From CAYSGL01 sp964520985 (GTDB lineage: Bacteria; Pseudomonadota; Alphaproteobacteria; Micavibrionales; Micavibrionaceae), in NCBI GenBank assembly GCA_964520985.1, contig CAZFPB010000012.1, positions 1 to 37,067 on the forward strand: 37,067 bases of DNA, given 5' to 3'. The translations under genes and the position numbers were made by a program. The notes below the pieces were generated by a model that searched no databases, was not told the DNA's origin, and saw nothing but the letters and a program-made list of their open reading frames with translations. Below, in pieces: positions 12,087 to 21,016 of the stretch (its first letter is position 1; the number at the start of each line of letters is the position of its first letter).

Positions 12087-12544
12087 GGTTCGGGGTCCAC
12101 GTCGATCACGTCCTTGTTGGCCTTCTCGACCGACAGCAATGCGTCTCTCGCGCCGGACTCAAACTTGGAGGCAATGAGGGCGGCCAGGGTGCTGTCGTGG
12201 TCGTCCATCCGTGCGTCCTGGACTTGCTGGTGGGTGACGACAACGTCGATGCGGTGGTGGGCGTCTTGGTTGGACTGGATGACCTTCACCAGCTCGCCCA
12301 TCGTGTCGTTGACTGCGGCGAGTTGTTCGCCGAGTGGTGGGACGGCTGGGGAGACTTCTTTGCCGGTGACTTTGTCGATGATGGGGTCGCGGCCTGCGAC
12401 GGTCTGGAATGCTCCGACCGCTTTGCCCCAACCGCGCTTGACTCGAGGACCGATGACCTTGGCCCATGCAACCCAGATGCCCGCAAGTGTGGAGACTGTT
12501 AGTGCTACTTGGAGCGCGTCCGGTGCGGGCAGCGAGAAGGGCAT
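12083..12544 (-). CDS. Membrane-anchored coiled-coil protein (DUF2746-like)
   Basis: A 153-residue protein with one N-terminal membrane helix (about 9-26, ALQVALTVSTLAGIWVAW), a basic stretch (GPRVKRGW) and a long helical region LGEQLAAVNDTMGELVKVIQ through HDSTLAALIASKFE. It resembles DUF2746-type proteins found in the lysis/tail region of mycobacteriophages. Start ATG 12544 is chosen for the GGAG five bases upstream; a GTG two codons earlier is possible. It overlaps the next gene by four bases. Function unknown; a lysis accessory protein would fit. Confidence 0.6.
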   Translation of the reverse strand: MPFSLPAPDALQVALTVSTLAGIWVAWAKVIGPRVKRGWGKAVGAFQTVAGRDPIIDKVTGKEVSPAVPPLGEQLAAVNDTMGELVKVIQSNQDAHHRIDVVVTHQQVQDARMDDHDSTLAALIASKFESGARDALLSVEKANKDVIDVDPEP

Positions 12545-12595
12545 GGGCACTCCGAGCGTGAGGACAGGCCGGAGCCTGACGTGGGTGATGGTGGG

Positions 12596-13681
12596 CTAGA
12601 GCCAGGTGCCGACGAAGACGGTGCCGTTGGCGCCCGCCGTGCCATTGACGCCAGTCCCGACGCCGGCGCCGAGTGCGCCACCTGTTGCCGTGGGCGTGGT
12701 TCCGGTGAACGATTCGCAGTTGATGACCACGACTCCGCCGCCACCACCTCCGCCGCCACCCTTGTTGCCGGACGGCATAGTCCCGCCTGCGCCACCATTC
12801 GCCGAGATGGTCCCGTTGTTTGTGACCGACTTGGCGTTGATGACCATGACCCCGCCGGCCGCTCCGCCTGCGCCGCCGCTGACGCTGGTTCCGCCTCCGG
12901 ACGCTCCCGCAGTTCCGCCGCCAAGAGTCTGCGCTTGACTGAGTTGCCCAGTGGCTAGTTGTGGCAATGCCTTCGGGAATCGGCCGCCGATAACGCTGGT
13001 CGGTGAGGGAATGGTTCCCGACACGCCTCCGGCGCCGCCAGATCCGGCACCGCCATTGCCGCCTCGGCCACCGAAGGCGCCGGCGGACTGGTTGCTGGTG
13101 TTGGTTCCGACACCTGAGCCGTTAGTTGCGGAACCGGCGACAGATCCATCGGTGGACCCAGGGGAAACCGCGGAACCAGGGGTCGCAGCAGACGCACTGT
13201 TTCCGTCGAAGTGGACCTTGCCACCCGAGTCGACAATGAGAGCGGTCTTGCAGTAGACCCGGTATCCGTTGGTCTTGAGAATGCCGCCCGACTGAACGGT
13301 CAGGGTGTTGTAGAACATGTCAGTCGTCAGGGTGGTGGTGCCGCTGATGGTGACGTTGCCGTCCGAGCCATCACCCCAGAACGCCGCCATGCCAGATGCG
13401 GTTGAAATGGTGATGTCGGAAGAGAGCGCTTGGCCGTTCACGGTTCGCGTCGTCGGCACCGCTCCAACATCTGCTGCATCCAGCACGACGGCCGGCCCAG
13501 TGTCGGCGTTGACAGAGGTAACGCCACTGCCGCCTGCGCCGAGCTGCGTCTCTGCGCCCGTGTCGTCAAGGTCGTACCAGCCATCAGACTTCGCGAACAG
13601 GGCCCGCTGACCAGTCGGTGGCGTATCGACGCCGGACTGCTCGATGGACCGGAAGCCGAAGCGGGACAGGAAGGACTTCAC
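12596..13681 (-). CDS. Glycine-rich minor tail / fibre protein
   Basis: A 361-residue protein. N-terminal part (1-90) holds TPPTGQRALFAKSDGWYDLD and VNADTGPAVVLDAADVGAVP, phrases seen in phage tail-fibre baseplate-attachment regions. A beta-helical middle (about 95-165) follows. The C-terminal half is very rich in glycine: GGRGGNGGAGSGGAGG, GGGTSVSGGAGGAAGG and a run of nine glycines, ending VFVGTWL. Glycine-rich tail tips often carry receptor binding. It overlaps the upstream tail gene by four bases and is the last tail gene before the lysis cassette. Confidence 0.75.
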   Translation of the reverse strand: MKSFLSRFGFRSIEQSGVDTPPTGQRALFAKSDGWYDLDDTGAETQLGAGGSGVTSVNADTGPAVVLDAADVGAVPTTRTVNGQALSSDITISTASGMAAFWGDGSDGNVTISGTTTLTTDMFYNTLTVQSGGILKTNGYRVYCKTALIVDSGGKVHFDGNSASAATPGSAVSPGSTDGSVAGSATNGSGVGTNTSNQSAGAFGGRGGNGGAGSGGAGGVSGTIPSPTSVIGGRFPKALPQLATGQLSQAQTLGGGTAGASGGGTSVSGGAGGAAGGVMVINAKSVTNNGTISANGGAGGTMPSGNKGGGGGGGGGVVVINCESFTGTTPTATGGALGAGVGTGVNGTAGANGTVFVGTWL

Positions 13682-14955
13682 TCGTCACTCCCTTGAATCA
13701 GCAGCAGACGGTCTGAAACGACGCCTGCCGCCAGTGAGATGACGTCACCTGGGGCAGGAGTACCTGAGGTGGCATCACCACCCGTTATGTGGTGGCGGTA
13801 CTCGGCACCGGTCATATCGACGTAGGAGACGTGTTGATTGATGGTGCCGCCGGTGTTGTCGCAGATGATCCCGAAGAACTCGCCAGGGTTGACTGCGAGG
13901 CTGACGTCATAGTCGTCGATGTAGCTTGAGGAATCGGAGTCGGTCAGGCGGGCGCTAATGGCCGTGATGGTGTAGTTGTTCCCGGAGATGGTTCCGACCG
14001 TGAACCAGTGGTACTTCACACTGACACCAGCGTCCTGAACTGTGCGCATCAGGCGAGCGTGGGTGATGGTCCCGGCCTCTGACCCAGTTACCGTCTCTCC
14101 TGGCTGTGCGGTGATGACGAAGAAGCGGCGGTCGAACGACACGTTCGGGCCGAGACCCGCTGTTGGCGTGATGTCGTTGAAATCTGCGACAGCGCCGATA
14201 GTGATAGGGGTCGGCTCGACGGGTCGCACAATGTCATCGGCTGCGGCGTCATAGGCGTAATGAACCCAAAACAGGTCGTCTTCCTCGAACTCCGCCATCA
14301 AGTCCGGGTCGTCGATGACCAGGTTCGGCATCTCAATACGCCACGAACCAGGCGGCAACCCAACGCCACCGACCGCGACCGTTGCGGCTTTCCAGAACGG
14401 CTGCTCGGAGCCCGAGATGGGGGTCTTGGTCAGTGGGAGCTGGATGTCTGCGGCGATGCCGTCGTAGGTGTACTCGTCGGTGTTGCGGAAGGCGTTGCGC
14501 GAGGAAACCGTTCGGCCGGGTGCGTCCTCGAGGTGCTGCAGGTCGTCGGAGACGATGACTGGGACCGGGTCGGGGTAGTCGCCGATAGGCCAGTTGGCTC
14601 GCTGGTCGATGTCGAGTGGGATATGTGCCGCTTCGCCCTCATCACCCATCGTCACGATGGCGTACCAGTCTTCAGGAATCAGGTTCCCGAGCACTGGAGC
14701 TACAAGGTCGTCCTCATCGGCGGCGACCGCAAGCGGACCGGCCAAGTTGATGGTGTCCGGGTCGGCGGGGTTGATGCCCTCGACGATGGACGTGTACTGG
14801 AGTCGCGCACCGTTCAGGTCCAGGGTTCCGCCATCGGAGTCGAAGTCTTGAGCCGAGTCCACTACCAGCTCGGTGTCGCTGACTGAAGCGGCCGCGGTCA
14901 GGTTGGAGCCCTTGCGTTCCACGAACACTGACTGGACGAGGCCGTAGTCGCTCAA
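13678..14955 (-). CDS. Minor tail protein, 425 aa
   Basis: Coupled to both neighbours by four-base overlaps in the tail-tip operon. The N-terminal 130 residues (VFVERKGSNLTAAASVSDTE, DWYAIVTMGDEGEAAHIPLD) look beta-rich. The C-terminal third (FFVITAQPGETVTGSEAG to DYDVSLAVNPGEFFGII) has the feel of a jelly-roll, with a final GVVSDRLLLIQG. No enzymatic motif. Its position after the hub-like gene suits an upper-baseplate or tip component. Specific function unknown. Confidence 0.7.
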   Translation of the reverse strand: MSDYGLVQSVFVERKGSNLTAAASVSDTELVVDSAQDFDSDGGTLDLNGARLQYTSIVEGINPADPDTINLAGPLAVAADEDDLVAPVLGNLIPEDWYAIVTMGDEGEAAHIPLDIDQRANWPIGDYPDPVPVIVSDDLQHLEDAPGRTVSSRNAFRNTDEYTYDGIAADIQLPLTKTPISGSEQPFWKAATVAVGGVGLPPGSWRIEMPNLVIDDPDLMAEFEEDDLFWVHYAYDAAADDIVRPVEPTPITIGAVADFNDITPTAGLGPNVSFDRRFFVITAQPGETVTGSEAGTITHARLMRTVQDAGVSVKYHWFTVGTISGNNYTITAISARLTDSDSSSYIDDYDVSLAVNPGEFFGIICDNTGGTINQHVSYVDMTGAEYRHHITGGDATSGTPAPGDVISLAAGVVSDRLLLIQGSDE

Positions 14956-16172
14956 CGGACCCGCCTTCCCGGCCGCGAAACCCGACGCTTGAGACCGACT
15001 GACATGTCGCCGTTGGTCAAGGGGATGGACGCTTCGGCGAACGGCAGGATGGTTTCGTCCGTCCGCGTAGACAGAAGGATCGGGTCGTCAACGTCCAGGT
15101 GGAAGACCGGGACCGCCGCGGCCGCAAGGTTGGCGTTCATGGGGAGGCCGGCAGCCAGCAATGAATCCGCGGTCGCCTGCGCAAGACCCGAGGCGGTATT
15201 GACCCTGTTGCCGTACTTCTCCATCTCGGTCGCGAACTTGTGCAGCTGCGCCTTCGACGCGGGCCGACGTTTCGTGCCAGGCCGGTCGGGCCGGTCGCCT
15301 GGTCCCGTCACGTCAGCCAAGGACGGCAGGTATCGCTTGACACCATTGCGCTTGAACTCGACATTCCCCGGCGACATCGGGTGGTCGGCTGGAGCTTCCG
15401 CAATCCGCACGATCTTGTCGCCGGCTGTGGCTCTGGCGTAGTTCACGAACCCCGAAAAGTCGTTATCCCCGGACACTGCAGACGTCAGGACCGCTTCGTC
15501 AAACTCGAAAACTGGCTGGGTCGGTCGTGGGCGAAGCGTGAAGTAGCCGTCGCAGGAGTAGAACATCTGCAGACCCGCCGAACGAGCAATACGACCACAA
15601 ACCGCCCACGGCGAGGACTCGTCCGGCCAACCGGTCGAGTAGTTCCGAGCGAGACGCTGACGGGTGCCGACCGGGACGCGGAACCTGAACTCTCCAGTTC
15701 GCTCCCGCATGATCTTCACGATGGCCGAGACTGCGTTCGTGCCCTTGGTGACGGTGATGGGCGGACATCCGAGGATTGCCAGAGCCGTCTTGTCCTGCAC
15801 CTCGATGTCGATCGTTGCGCCGTTGCGGTTCAGCTTAGAGATGGGACCAATGAACGGGGTGGCAATCACGTTTCCGTAACCCGGGACATCGACCACGTGC
15901 CGAACACGAACCAGGCGGTTCGCGAACAATGCGCCCTTGGACGGTGACGCGGTGTCGAGGTTCAGCCCTGAGTCTGGGTCGAGCAGTGTCAGGGTCCCTG
16001 TCCGCCGGACTCCAGTGTCGCGCTGAATGTTGATCTGCCCATCGACGAGGGCTGCCGGCGACAGCGGCCGCTCGTTCATCGTGAGCACGTCGACGAAGAT
16101 GTCGTAGTCGTGGCTACCGGTGATGCGCTCGTGGTACGCGGCGAGCAGTTCGTGCGAGCCGAGCGGCTGCAT
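14952..16172 (-). CDS. Tail hub / minor tail protein, 406 aa
   Basis: Second gene after the tape measure. The segment INIQRDTGVRRTGTLTLLD (about 47-65) followed by VRVRHVVDVPGYG and TPFIGPISKLNRNGATIDIEVQD resembles the first domain of phage hub proteins (gp27-like fold). Residues 150-230 (ERTGEFRFRVP, SPWAVCGRIARSAGLQMFYSCDG) match the central part of actinophage minor tail proteins. Likely the baseplate hub at the tail tip. Start ATG overlaps the previous stop by one base. Confidence 0.7.
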   Translation of the reverse strand: MQPLGSHELLAAYHERITGSHDYDIFVDVLTMNERPLSPAALVDGQINIQRDTGVRRTGTLTLLDPDSGLNLDTASPSKGALFANRLVRVRHVVDVPGYGNVIATPFIGPISKLNRNGATIDIEVQDKTALAILGCPPITVTKGTNAVSAIVKIMRERTGEFRFRVPVGTRQRLARNYSTGWPDESSPWAVCGRIARSAGLQMFYSCDGYFTLRPRPTQPVFEFDEAVLTSAVSGDNDFSGFVNYARATAGDKIVRIAEAPADHPMSPGNVEFKRNGVKRYLPSLADVTGPGDRPDRPGTKRRPASKAQLHKFATEMEKYGNRVNTASGLAQATADSLLAAGLPMNANLAAAAVPVFHLDVDDPILLSTRTDETILPFAEASIPLTNGDMSVGLKRRVSRPGRRVR

Positions 16173-17938
16173 CAGACACTCCAGAAGTTGAACTGCACCC
16201 TGGCGACCGTCTTCACCGCATCGGTAACCGGAGTCGGCGTGACCAGAATGTCGCCGACGATGACCGAGCGATTCAGGTGCCCACCGATGAGCTGGTACAC
16301 CGTGCCGGCGTCGGCCTCGCTGAAGGTCTCGAAGGCCTCCAGGGTGTCGTCGGCCGGGAAGGTCAGGGCGTCGAGAACCGAGCCGCTGATGGTTCCCGTC
16401 AGCACGCCACGGCGGAGCCTCCGCCGCACGGGCGATACGTCTTCCCCGATGGGCTGGTGGACCGTAGCGATGTCCTCAGCGCCCCAGGTGCCCTCGTCCA
16501 AGCCCCAGAGGGGGGCTGCGGTGTCTGAGTCCGGGTCGACCAGCCACAGGCCGTCGCAGACCGGCGTGACGTCGACAGTGGGTCCGCCCGCAGCGACGGC
16601 GTTGTTCACGATAGGGGCGACCCGGTAGGTGTACTCACGGTTCATCGGCGCGGTCCAGTCGGTCCACGCAAAGTCGGTGCCGTCAAACGCATCGGTTCCC
16701 GGCATCCGTGCCACTTGGACACCGTCGCGGAAGACGGCGACCTCATCCGGTACGCCATCGGCGCGGGTGCCAGTCAGGTAGACCGCGGGCAGCGACCGGG
16801 TCTGGGACGCAACCAGCGTGTCGAGCGGGTCGACCGTTGCATCGAAGTCGACCGTGAAGTCGACCGTGTCCTCGGCGTAGTTCGGGTGCCCGGGGGTTGC
16901 CACGCGTGTCACATCGTCGTACAGACGGATGCGGGCCGTGCCGGACTGTCCGGTAGCCGTGAGGCCCTTCGTCGGGGTCCAGGCGGTGTCAGCGCCGGAC
17001 ACGAGCCCGGAGCCGTCTAGGCGCTTGCCGGCAGCGTCGAGCAGGTCGGCTTCCCATGCGGTCTGGGTGCCGGTGAACGTCCACTCGAACGGTGGAGTCC
17101 CATCGGAGGGCGTGGTGGTGGGAGAGGTTAGCGCAGCCGTTTCGAGGTCGGCGCGAGAGAACTCGACCCACTGCGACCAGGCAGACCAGCCGGACGCCGA
17201 CTTCGCCCGAGCTCGCCAAGCGGTGGTGTCGCCGTCAGCCAGCCCCGCGTAAGCGGTGTCGGCCAAGTCGAGGACACCGGCTGTTGCAGCTACTTCGCCG
17301 GAGTCGAACGCTGGGGAGACCGCATCGGAATCCGGGTCGACCTGCACCTGGATAGCGACCGTGTCGTCACCCGTGGTGAACGTGAGAACCGGGTCGGCAA
17401 TGGAGACCGCACCGCCCTGGGGGGCCAGGTTCGAAGGAACCTTCGAGGGGACCTGGTACACGACCTCCATGTACGGCTGAGACGCAGCCGCACGATGGGT
17501 GCGCATCTTGTGCAGGGTCGCCGAGGAGGTAGCCAGGCGCCAGCCGTAGTTCTTCCGCGTGCCGCTGACAATCGCCTGAACGTCCGGCGTGATGTCAATG
17601 GACCACCACGTCCCAGCGGCCGACCCCGACTTGGTCTGAGACGCCGAAGTCGTTGCCGCCGGACGCGTGTTCCAGGTGACCTGCCAGGTGTAGGCAGACA
17701 GGTGCCGCATCAACGTCAGGGTGTTCGAACCCGACCATGGGCCGTCGTACTGGTTGATCCACACCTTCGCGGACGTGATGACAGCGTTCTTCGGGATCGT
17801 CGCCAACCCGGCGATGTTCAGCAGCGGAGTCGCAGCAGACGCCTTGATGGGTACCTGCTGCATCTCCGAGCCGTACCGGTAGTCAGGCTTAGCGGACTGC
17901 ACCGATGTGACGCCGACATTGAGCCTGGTCGTCGTCAT
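16172..17938 (-). CDS. Distal tail / minor tail protein with fibronectin-type modules
   Basis: A 588-residue protein directly after the tape measure. The first 165 residues (SAKPDYRYGSEMQQVPIKA, SAKVWINQYDGPW, WSIDITPDVQAIVSGTRKNY) resemble DNRLRE-type beta domains of cell-surface proteins. Residues 170-360 look like two or three Ig/FnIII modules (WRARAKSASGWSAWSQWVEFS, DGTPPFEWTFTG). The C-terminal 150 residues carry the tail-tip domain with VSPVRRRLRRGVLTGTISGSV. It probably forms the distal tail ring or side fibres, with the beta modules touching the host surface. Confidence 0.75.
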   Translation of the reverse strand: MTTTRLNVGVTSVQSAKPDYRYGSEMQQVPIKASAATPLLNIAGLATIPKNAVITSAKVWINQYDGPWSGSNTLTLMRHLSAYTWQVTWNTRPAATTSASQTKSGSAAGTWWSIDITPDVQAIVSGTRKNYGWRLATSSATLHKMRTHRAAASQPYMEVVYQVPSKVPSNLAPQGGAVSIADPVLTFTTGDDTVAIQVQVDPDSDAVSPAFDSGEVAATAGVLDLADTAYAGLADGDTTAWRARAKSASGWSAWSQWVEFSRADLETAALTSPTTTPSDGTPPFEWTFTGTQTAWEADLLDAAGKRLDGSGLVSGADTAWTPTKGLTATGQSGTARIRLYDDVTRVATPGHPNYAEDTVDFTVDFDATVDPLDTLVASQTRSLPAVYLTGTRADGVPDEVAVFRDGVQVARMPGTDAFDGTDFAWTDWTAPMNREYTYRVAPIVNNAVAAGGPTVDVTPVCDGLWLVDPDSDTAAPLWGLDEGTWGAEDIATVHQPIGEDVSPVRRRLRRGVLTGTISGSVLDALTFPADDTLEAFETFSEADAGTVYQLIGGHLNRSVIVGDILVTPTPVTDAVKTVARVQFNFWSV

Positions 17939-20250
17939 CAGAGCGCCCTATCCATCTCACCTTGCATGGCCGCCGCGGAGTCAATCCGGGCGTCGGCAAC
18001 TTCCTCAAAAATGCCCTCGACTTGTCGTCCGAACAGGGACAAGGTCACGCGCTGACCAGCGAGCGAGATCGGACCGGCCGTGGCCGTGCTGGAGGCAGGC
18101 ACTTTGGGGACGATGCGACCTGACTGGTTGGGAATGAACAGCTCTGGTCGCCGTTCGCCCACGATGTACGGCTGGCCGGCGGATACAGGGCCACCGTGCT
18201 CGCGGCCAAGCAACGTGGTGAGGAGCCCGCCCTGGATATAGCCCTGCGCGTTCACCTTAAAGTTCAGGGTTCGCGGTACCGCGGCCTTATCCGCCTCGGC
18301 CTTCACCTTGCGGATGTCCGCGACGGTATTAGGAAGGTTGTTGACCGAAAGCAACGTCTTTACGTCACGGTCGTCGATATTGTCGTACTTGCGGGTCAGG
18401 TCGACGATCTGGCTGCGAGTGAGGTCGCCACCCTTTTGGCGAATCTCGGTGATGGCCTGCTTGGGCAGTCCCTTGTAGACCGTGGTGAGCTTCTGGGTGG
18501 CAAGAATGCCGCGCTTCTTCTCAGCGATCTCCTTCTCGGAAGCTCCGATGGCGTCGAAGACAGCCTGGATGTTCGCGCGGCGCGCGTCATTCTCGGCCGC
18601 GTAGGCCGCGACTTTCGCATAGGAGGAAGCGTTTGCGCCCTCGCTACTGATGATCTCGTCAGCGTATGCCTTCTCGTTGGCGTCGAGCGCGTCCCTCTGC
18701 TTCTGCAGTTGAGAGACAAGCCGTGCGCGAGCCTTTCCGCCGTTAGCAATGCCGTTGATGACTTGGCGGTCCGAAATGCCAAGGGCCTTGGTCTTGTTGA
18801 GCACCCCCGCCTGCTGGAGCTGCTGGAAGATGAATGCCTTCGATGTGCCAGTTACCGCAGCAGTGACTCCGTCGAGGGTCTCTGAGTACTGAGACCAGTC
18901 TCCGATGCCAACCTTGACATTGTCGTGTGTTCGGGTCAGGTCGCGGGCGAGGAGTCCGATGCCGCCGGCGAGAGAGCCGACTGCGGCGCCGATCGGGCCG
19001 CCGGTCGCAAAGCCCGCCGCTGCGGAGCCCAGAACGACCTGGGCCTTGCCTGCCGAGGTCTCGACCTTAGACAGGCCGTTCGCCAGGAGCAGGGCACCGC
19101 CAACGCCGGCAGCCTGACGCATTGCGCCACCGACCTGCTGGGAAAGTTTGGCGGTAGTTGCAAGCCGCGTCTCAGCGTTTCGGAATCCAGTAGTTGTGGT
19201 CTGGATTCCTGTAGTCATTCTCGAGAAGCCGTTGACTACAGGGCCGGTGATGCTCTGAATCTTGCGCAACGCCGCATAGGCCAGCAGACCCTGAACGGCA
19301 AACTTCTTAACCGGGCCGGGAATGCTGTTGAAGAAGTCGAGTACGCCCTTGCCGACGTCTACAACATCTTCAAGGACATCCCGGATGTCACCTCCGGCGC
19401 CCGTTCCGGCCTGAAATCCATCAACCAACTCAGAGGTCTTGGCAACTACCTTGGTGGCGACAGGCAGCAGTTTAGTACCGGCCTCGAGCCGAAGGTCCTT
19501 TAGCTGTGCTGTGAGCCGCTTCTGGGAGTTGGCTGCCGAGTCCGCGGTGCGAGCACTGTCGCCCTGAGCGTCCTTGGTCTGCTTGTAGATAGCAGCCTGC
19601 GCGGCGAGAACCTTCTGCTGGGGCGTGAGTGCGGTCTTGGTTGTCTTAATGAGGCCAAGTCGCAGGGCCTCGTTGCGCAGGGTTGCATCATCAAGCAAAA
19701 CGCCGTATCGACGGATCGGCTCCGCTTCGCCGCGCAGGGCAGCACCGATCGCCTGAATCGCATCATCAGTGGACCCGCCATTGAACGAAGCCAGGTCCCC
19801 AGCAAGACCAGCGAACTCTGTGGAGAAGTTGGCAAGTTCCACTCCCGAGAGACCGGCAGACTTGCCGAACGTCGAGAAGGTGTGAGCGGCCTCCAGCGCA
19901 TCGACCTTGCTGATTCCAAAAGCCTTGGCGGACGAATCCGCGAACTTCTCGACAGCCTCAGTTCCGCGCTTCCCAATGATGACATTCAGAGCGCCCATTT
20001 CGTCCTGGAAGGACGTTGCCGACTCAATACCACCCTTGAGGAAGGACACTGCGGCGCTGCCGATAGCTGCCCCACCGAGAAGCTTCAACCCGCCGCTGAA
20101 GCCCCCGCTGAACTTTCTGCCGGACGACTTGCCGGCCCGCTCAGCATCCCCGTCTGCTTTCCCGAACTGCTTGCGCAACTCGGGTGCGATCTTGGACCCA
20201 TCGGGCAGGACTGTGATGTACGCGGTTGCAAGTTCAACGCCGCCAGCCAT
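17938..20250 (-). CDS. Tape measure protein
   Basis: A 770-residue protein that sets tail length and lies inside the tube. Start MAGGVELATAY is chosen because AGGAGG lies just before it and TGATG couples it to the chaperone frame. N-terminal 60 residues contain LPDGSKIAPELRKQFGKADGDAERAGKSSG, typical of actinophage tape measures. Long helical segments follow, with hydrophobic stretches near 30-60, 380-440 (AGVGGALLLANGLSKV, GSAAAGFATGGPIGAAVGSLAGG). At about 0.15 nm per residue, the family rule predicts a tail of roughly 115 nm. Confidence 0.9.
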   Translation of the reverse strand: MAGGVELATAYITVLPDGSKIAPELRKQFGKADGDAERAGKSSGRKFSGGFSGGLKLLGGAAIGSAAVSFLKGGIESATSFQDEMGALNVIIGKRGTEAVEKFADSSAKAFGISKVDALEAAHTFSTFGKSAGLSGVELANFSTEFAGLAGDLASFNGGSTDDAIQAIGAALRGEAEPIRRYGVLLDDATLRNEALRLGLIKTTKTALTPQQKVLAAQAAIYKQTKDAQGDSARTADSAANSQKRLTAQLKDLRLEAGTKLLPVATKVVAKTSELVDGFQAGTGAGGDIRDVLEDVVDVGKGVLDFFNSIPGPVKKFAVQGLLAYAALRKIQSITGPVVNGFSRMTTGIQTTTTGFRNAETRLATTAKLSQQVGGAMRQAAGVGGALLLANGLSKVETSAGKAQVVLGSAAAGFATGGPIGAAVGSLAGGIGLLARDLTRTHDNVKVGIGDWSQYSETLDGVTAAVTGTSKAFIFQQLQQAGVLNKTKALGISDRQVINGIANGGKARARLVSQLQKQRDALDANEKAYADEIISSEGANASSYAKVAAYAAENDARRANIQAVFDAIGASEKEIAEKKRGILATQKLTTVYKGLPKQAITEIRQKGGDLTRSQIVDLTRKYDNIDDRDVKTLLSVNNLPNTVADIRKVKAEADKAAVPRTLNFKVNAQGYIQGGLLTTLLGREHGGPVSAGQPYIVGERRPELFIPNQSGRIVPKVPASSTATAGPISLAGQRVTLSLFGRQVEGIFEEVADARIDSAAAMQGEMDRAL

Positions 20251-20932
20251 CACGCCTCCTTGGTGGGTCGTGCTGGCCAACCGAGCCAGTCGTTGAGGTC
20301 ATCGAGCGGAACAGCATCGGGAGTCTCCGGTTGAGCGTCTTTGAACGCTTGAACCTCGGCAGCCGTCAATGGCAGCCGATCCGGGTATCCGTGAGGTGGC
20401 TTCTTGGTGGCGCCTTCGGTCTTCATCCAGGAGAGGACGTCCACCGCGTGGTGGACCTCGCGAAGCATCTGAACCTCGGGAGTTATCCAGGCGTCTGGGT
20501 CAATCTCGCGCAGTAGAGCCGAGTCGGCGGGCGGATAGCGGACGAAAGCCGCCAACTCGTCCCACGTCAAACGCTCGGTCCCTAGGTCCCGTAGATGCAG
20601 GCCCGCGCAGAGGAGGTCTCGGGTTACCGCTCGGCCGTGCTCTCGAAGGAGTCGGCAGAGCCCTGCGATTCCCCCGGCGACACCTTGGAAGCAGCGATCC
20701 ACGCCTCGTCGAACGCCTGCATCTGGTCACGGGAGAGCCCGCGGTAGAACTCCCGGGCCTCGTCATCGTCAAAAGCAGCAAGCGATCCTTCATACTCGCG
20801 GCCCTGGTCGAGCAGATGCCGCGCCTCGCCACCGATAAATCCGAGTTTCGGGACGCTGGCCTTCTTCTTGCCGATCTGGAACTCGAACCGGTTCTCAGGC
20901 TTTCTGCCGCCGGCTTCAGGTACAACGAACAT
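20250..20932 (-). CDS. Tail assembly chaperone GT fusion by -1 frameshift
   Basis: The 20250-20702 frame lacks its own ribosome binding site and overlaps the end of the first chaperone gene in the -1 frame. A slip at GGGGGAA joins about 87 residues of the first frame to 140 residues of the second (GIAGLCRLLREHGRAVTRDL onward), giving about 227 residues. The lambda G/GT paradigm, conserved in siphoviruses, has this product beside the tape measure. The C-terminal part ends in a one-base overlap with the tape measure start. Confidence 0.75.
20624..20932 (-). CDS. Tail assembly chaperone G
   Basis: A 102-residue protein following the major tail gene hairpin. MFVVPEAGGRKPENRFEFQI and KKKASVPKLGFIGGEARHLL are typical of the N-terminal chaperone product, which coats the tape measure during tail assembly. 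The C-terminal end (SPGESQGSADSFESTAER) is disordered and contains the slip site. The product is made in excess over the frameshifted form. Confidence 0.8.
   Translation of the reverse strand: MFVVPEAGGRKPENRFEFQIGKKKASVPKLGFIGGEARHLLDQGREYEGSLAAFDDDEAREFYRGLSRDQMQAFDEAWIAASKVSPGESQGSADSFESTAER
20669..20675 (-). promoter_or_regulatory. Slippery site for programmed -1 frameshift
   Basis: Minus strand GGGGGAA read as CCG-GGG-GAA in the first frame. Moving back one base allows GGG to re-pair exactly and the next codon to become GGA, entering the second chaperone frame 45 bases before the first stop. It is the only homopolymeric slip in the overlap. Confidence 0.65.
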
Positions 20933-20967
20933 CGCTGGGCCTCTCTAGTCGTGGGTCCTGGGTGAAG

Positions 20968-21010
20968 CACCGGGGCGGAGCGGACCCAGCGAAGGAACTC
21001 CGCCCCGGTG
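20968..21010 (-). terminator. Thirteen-pair hairpin after the major tail gene
   Basis: CACCGGGGCGGAG and CTCCGCCCCGGTG pair perfectly over a 17-base loop, starting seven bases after the major tail protein stop. No T run follows on the minus strand (CTTCACCC). It probably acts as a partial terminator or 3' stabiliser, keeping tail-tube mRNA high compared with the genes below. Confidence 0.65.
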
Positions 21011-21016
21011 GACTAC

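Noticed and set aside
12627..12924. Minus-strand alternative frame 12505-12924 rich in arginine and serine
   Set aside because: It is the shadow frame of the glycine-rich tail gene and ends inside its neighbour without start signals.
12606..12938. Plus-strand proline-rich frame opposite the glycine-rich tail gene
   Set aside because: It is the antisense image of a glycine-rich protein: reverse complements of glycine codons read as proline. It has no start signals.
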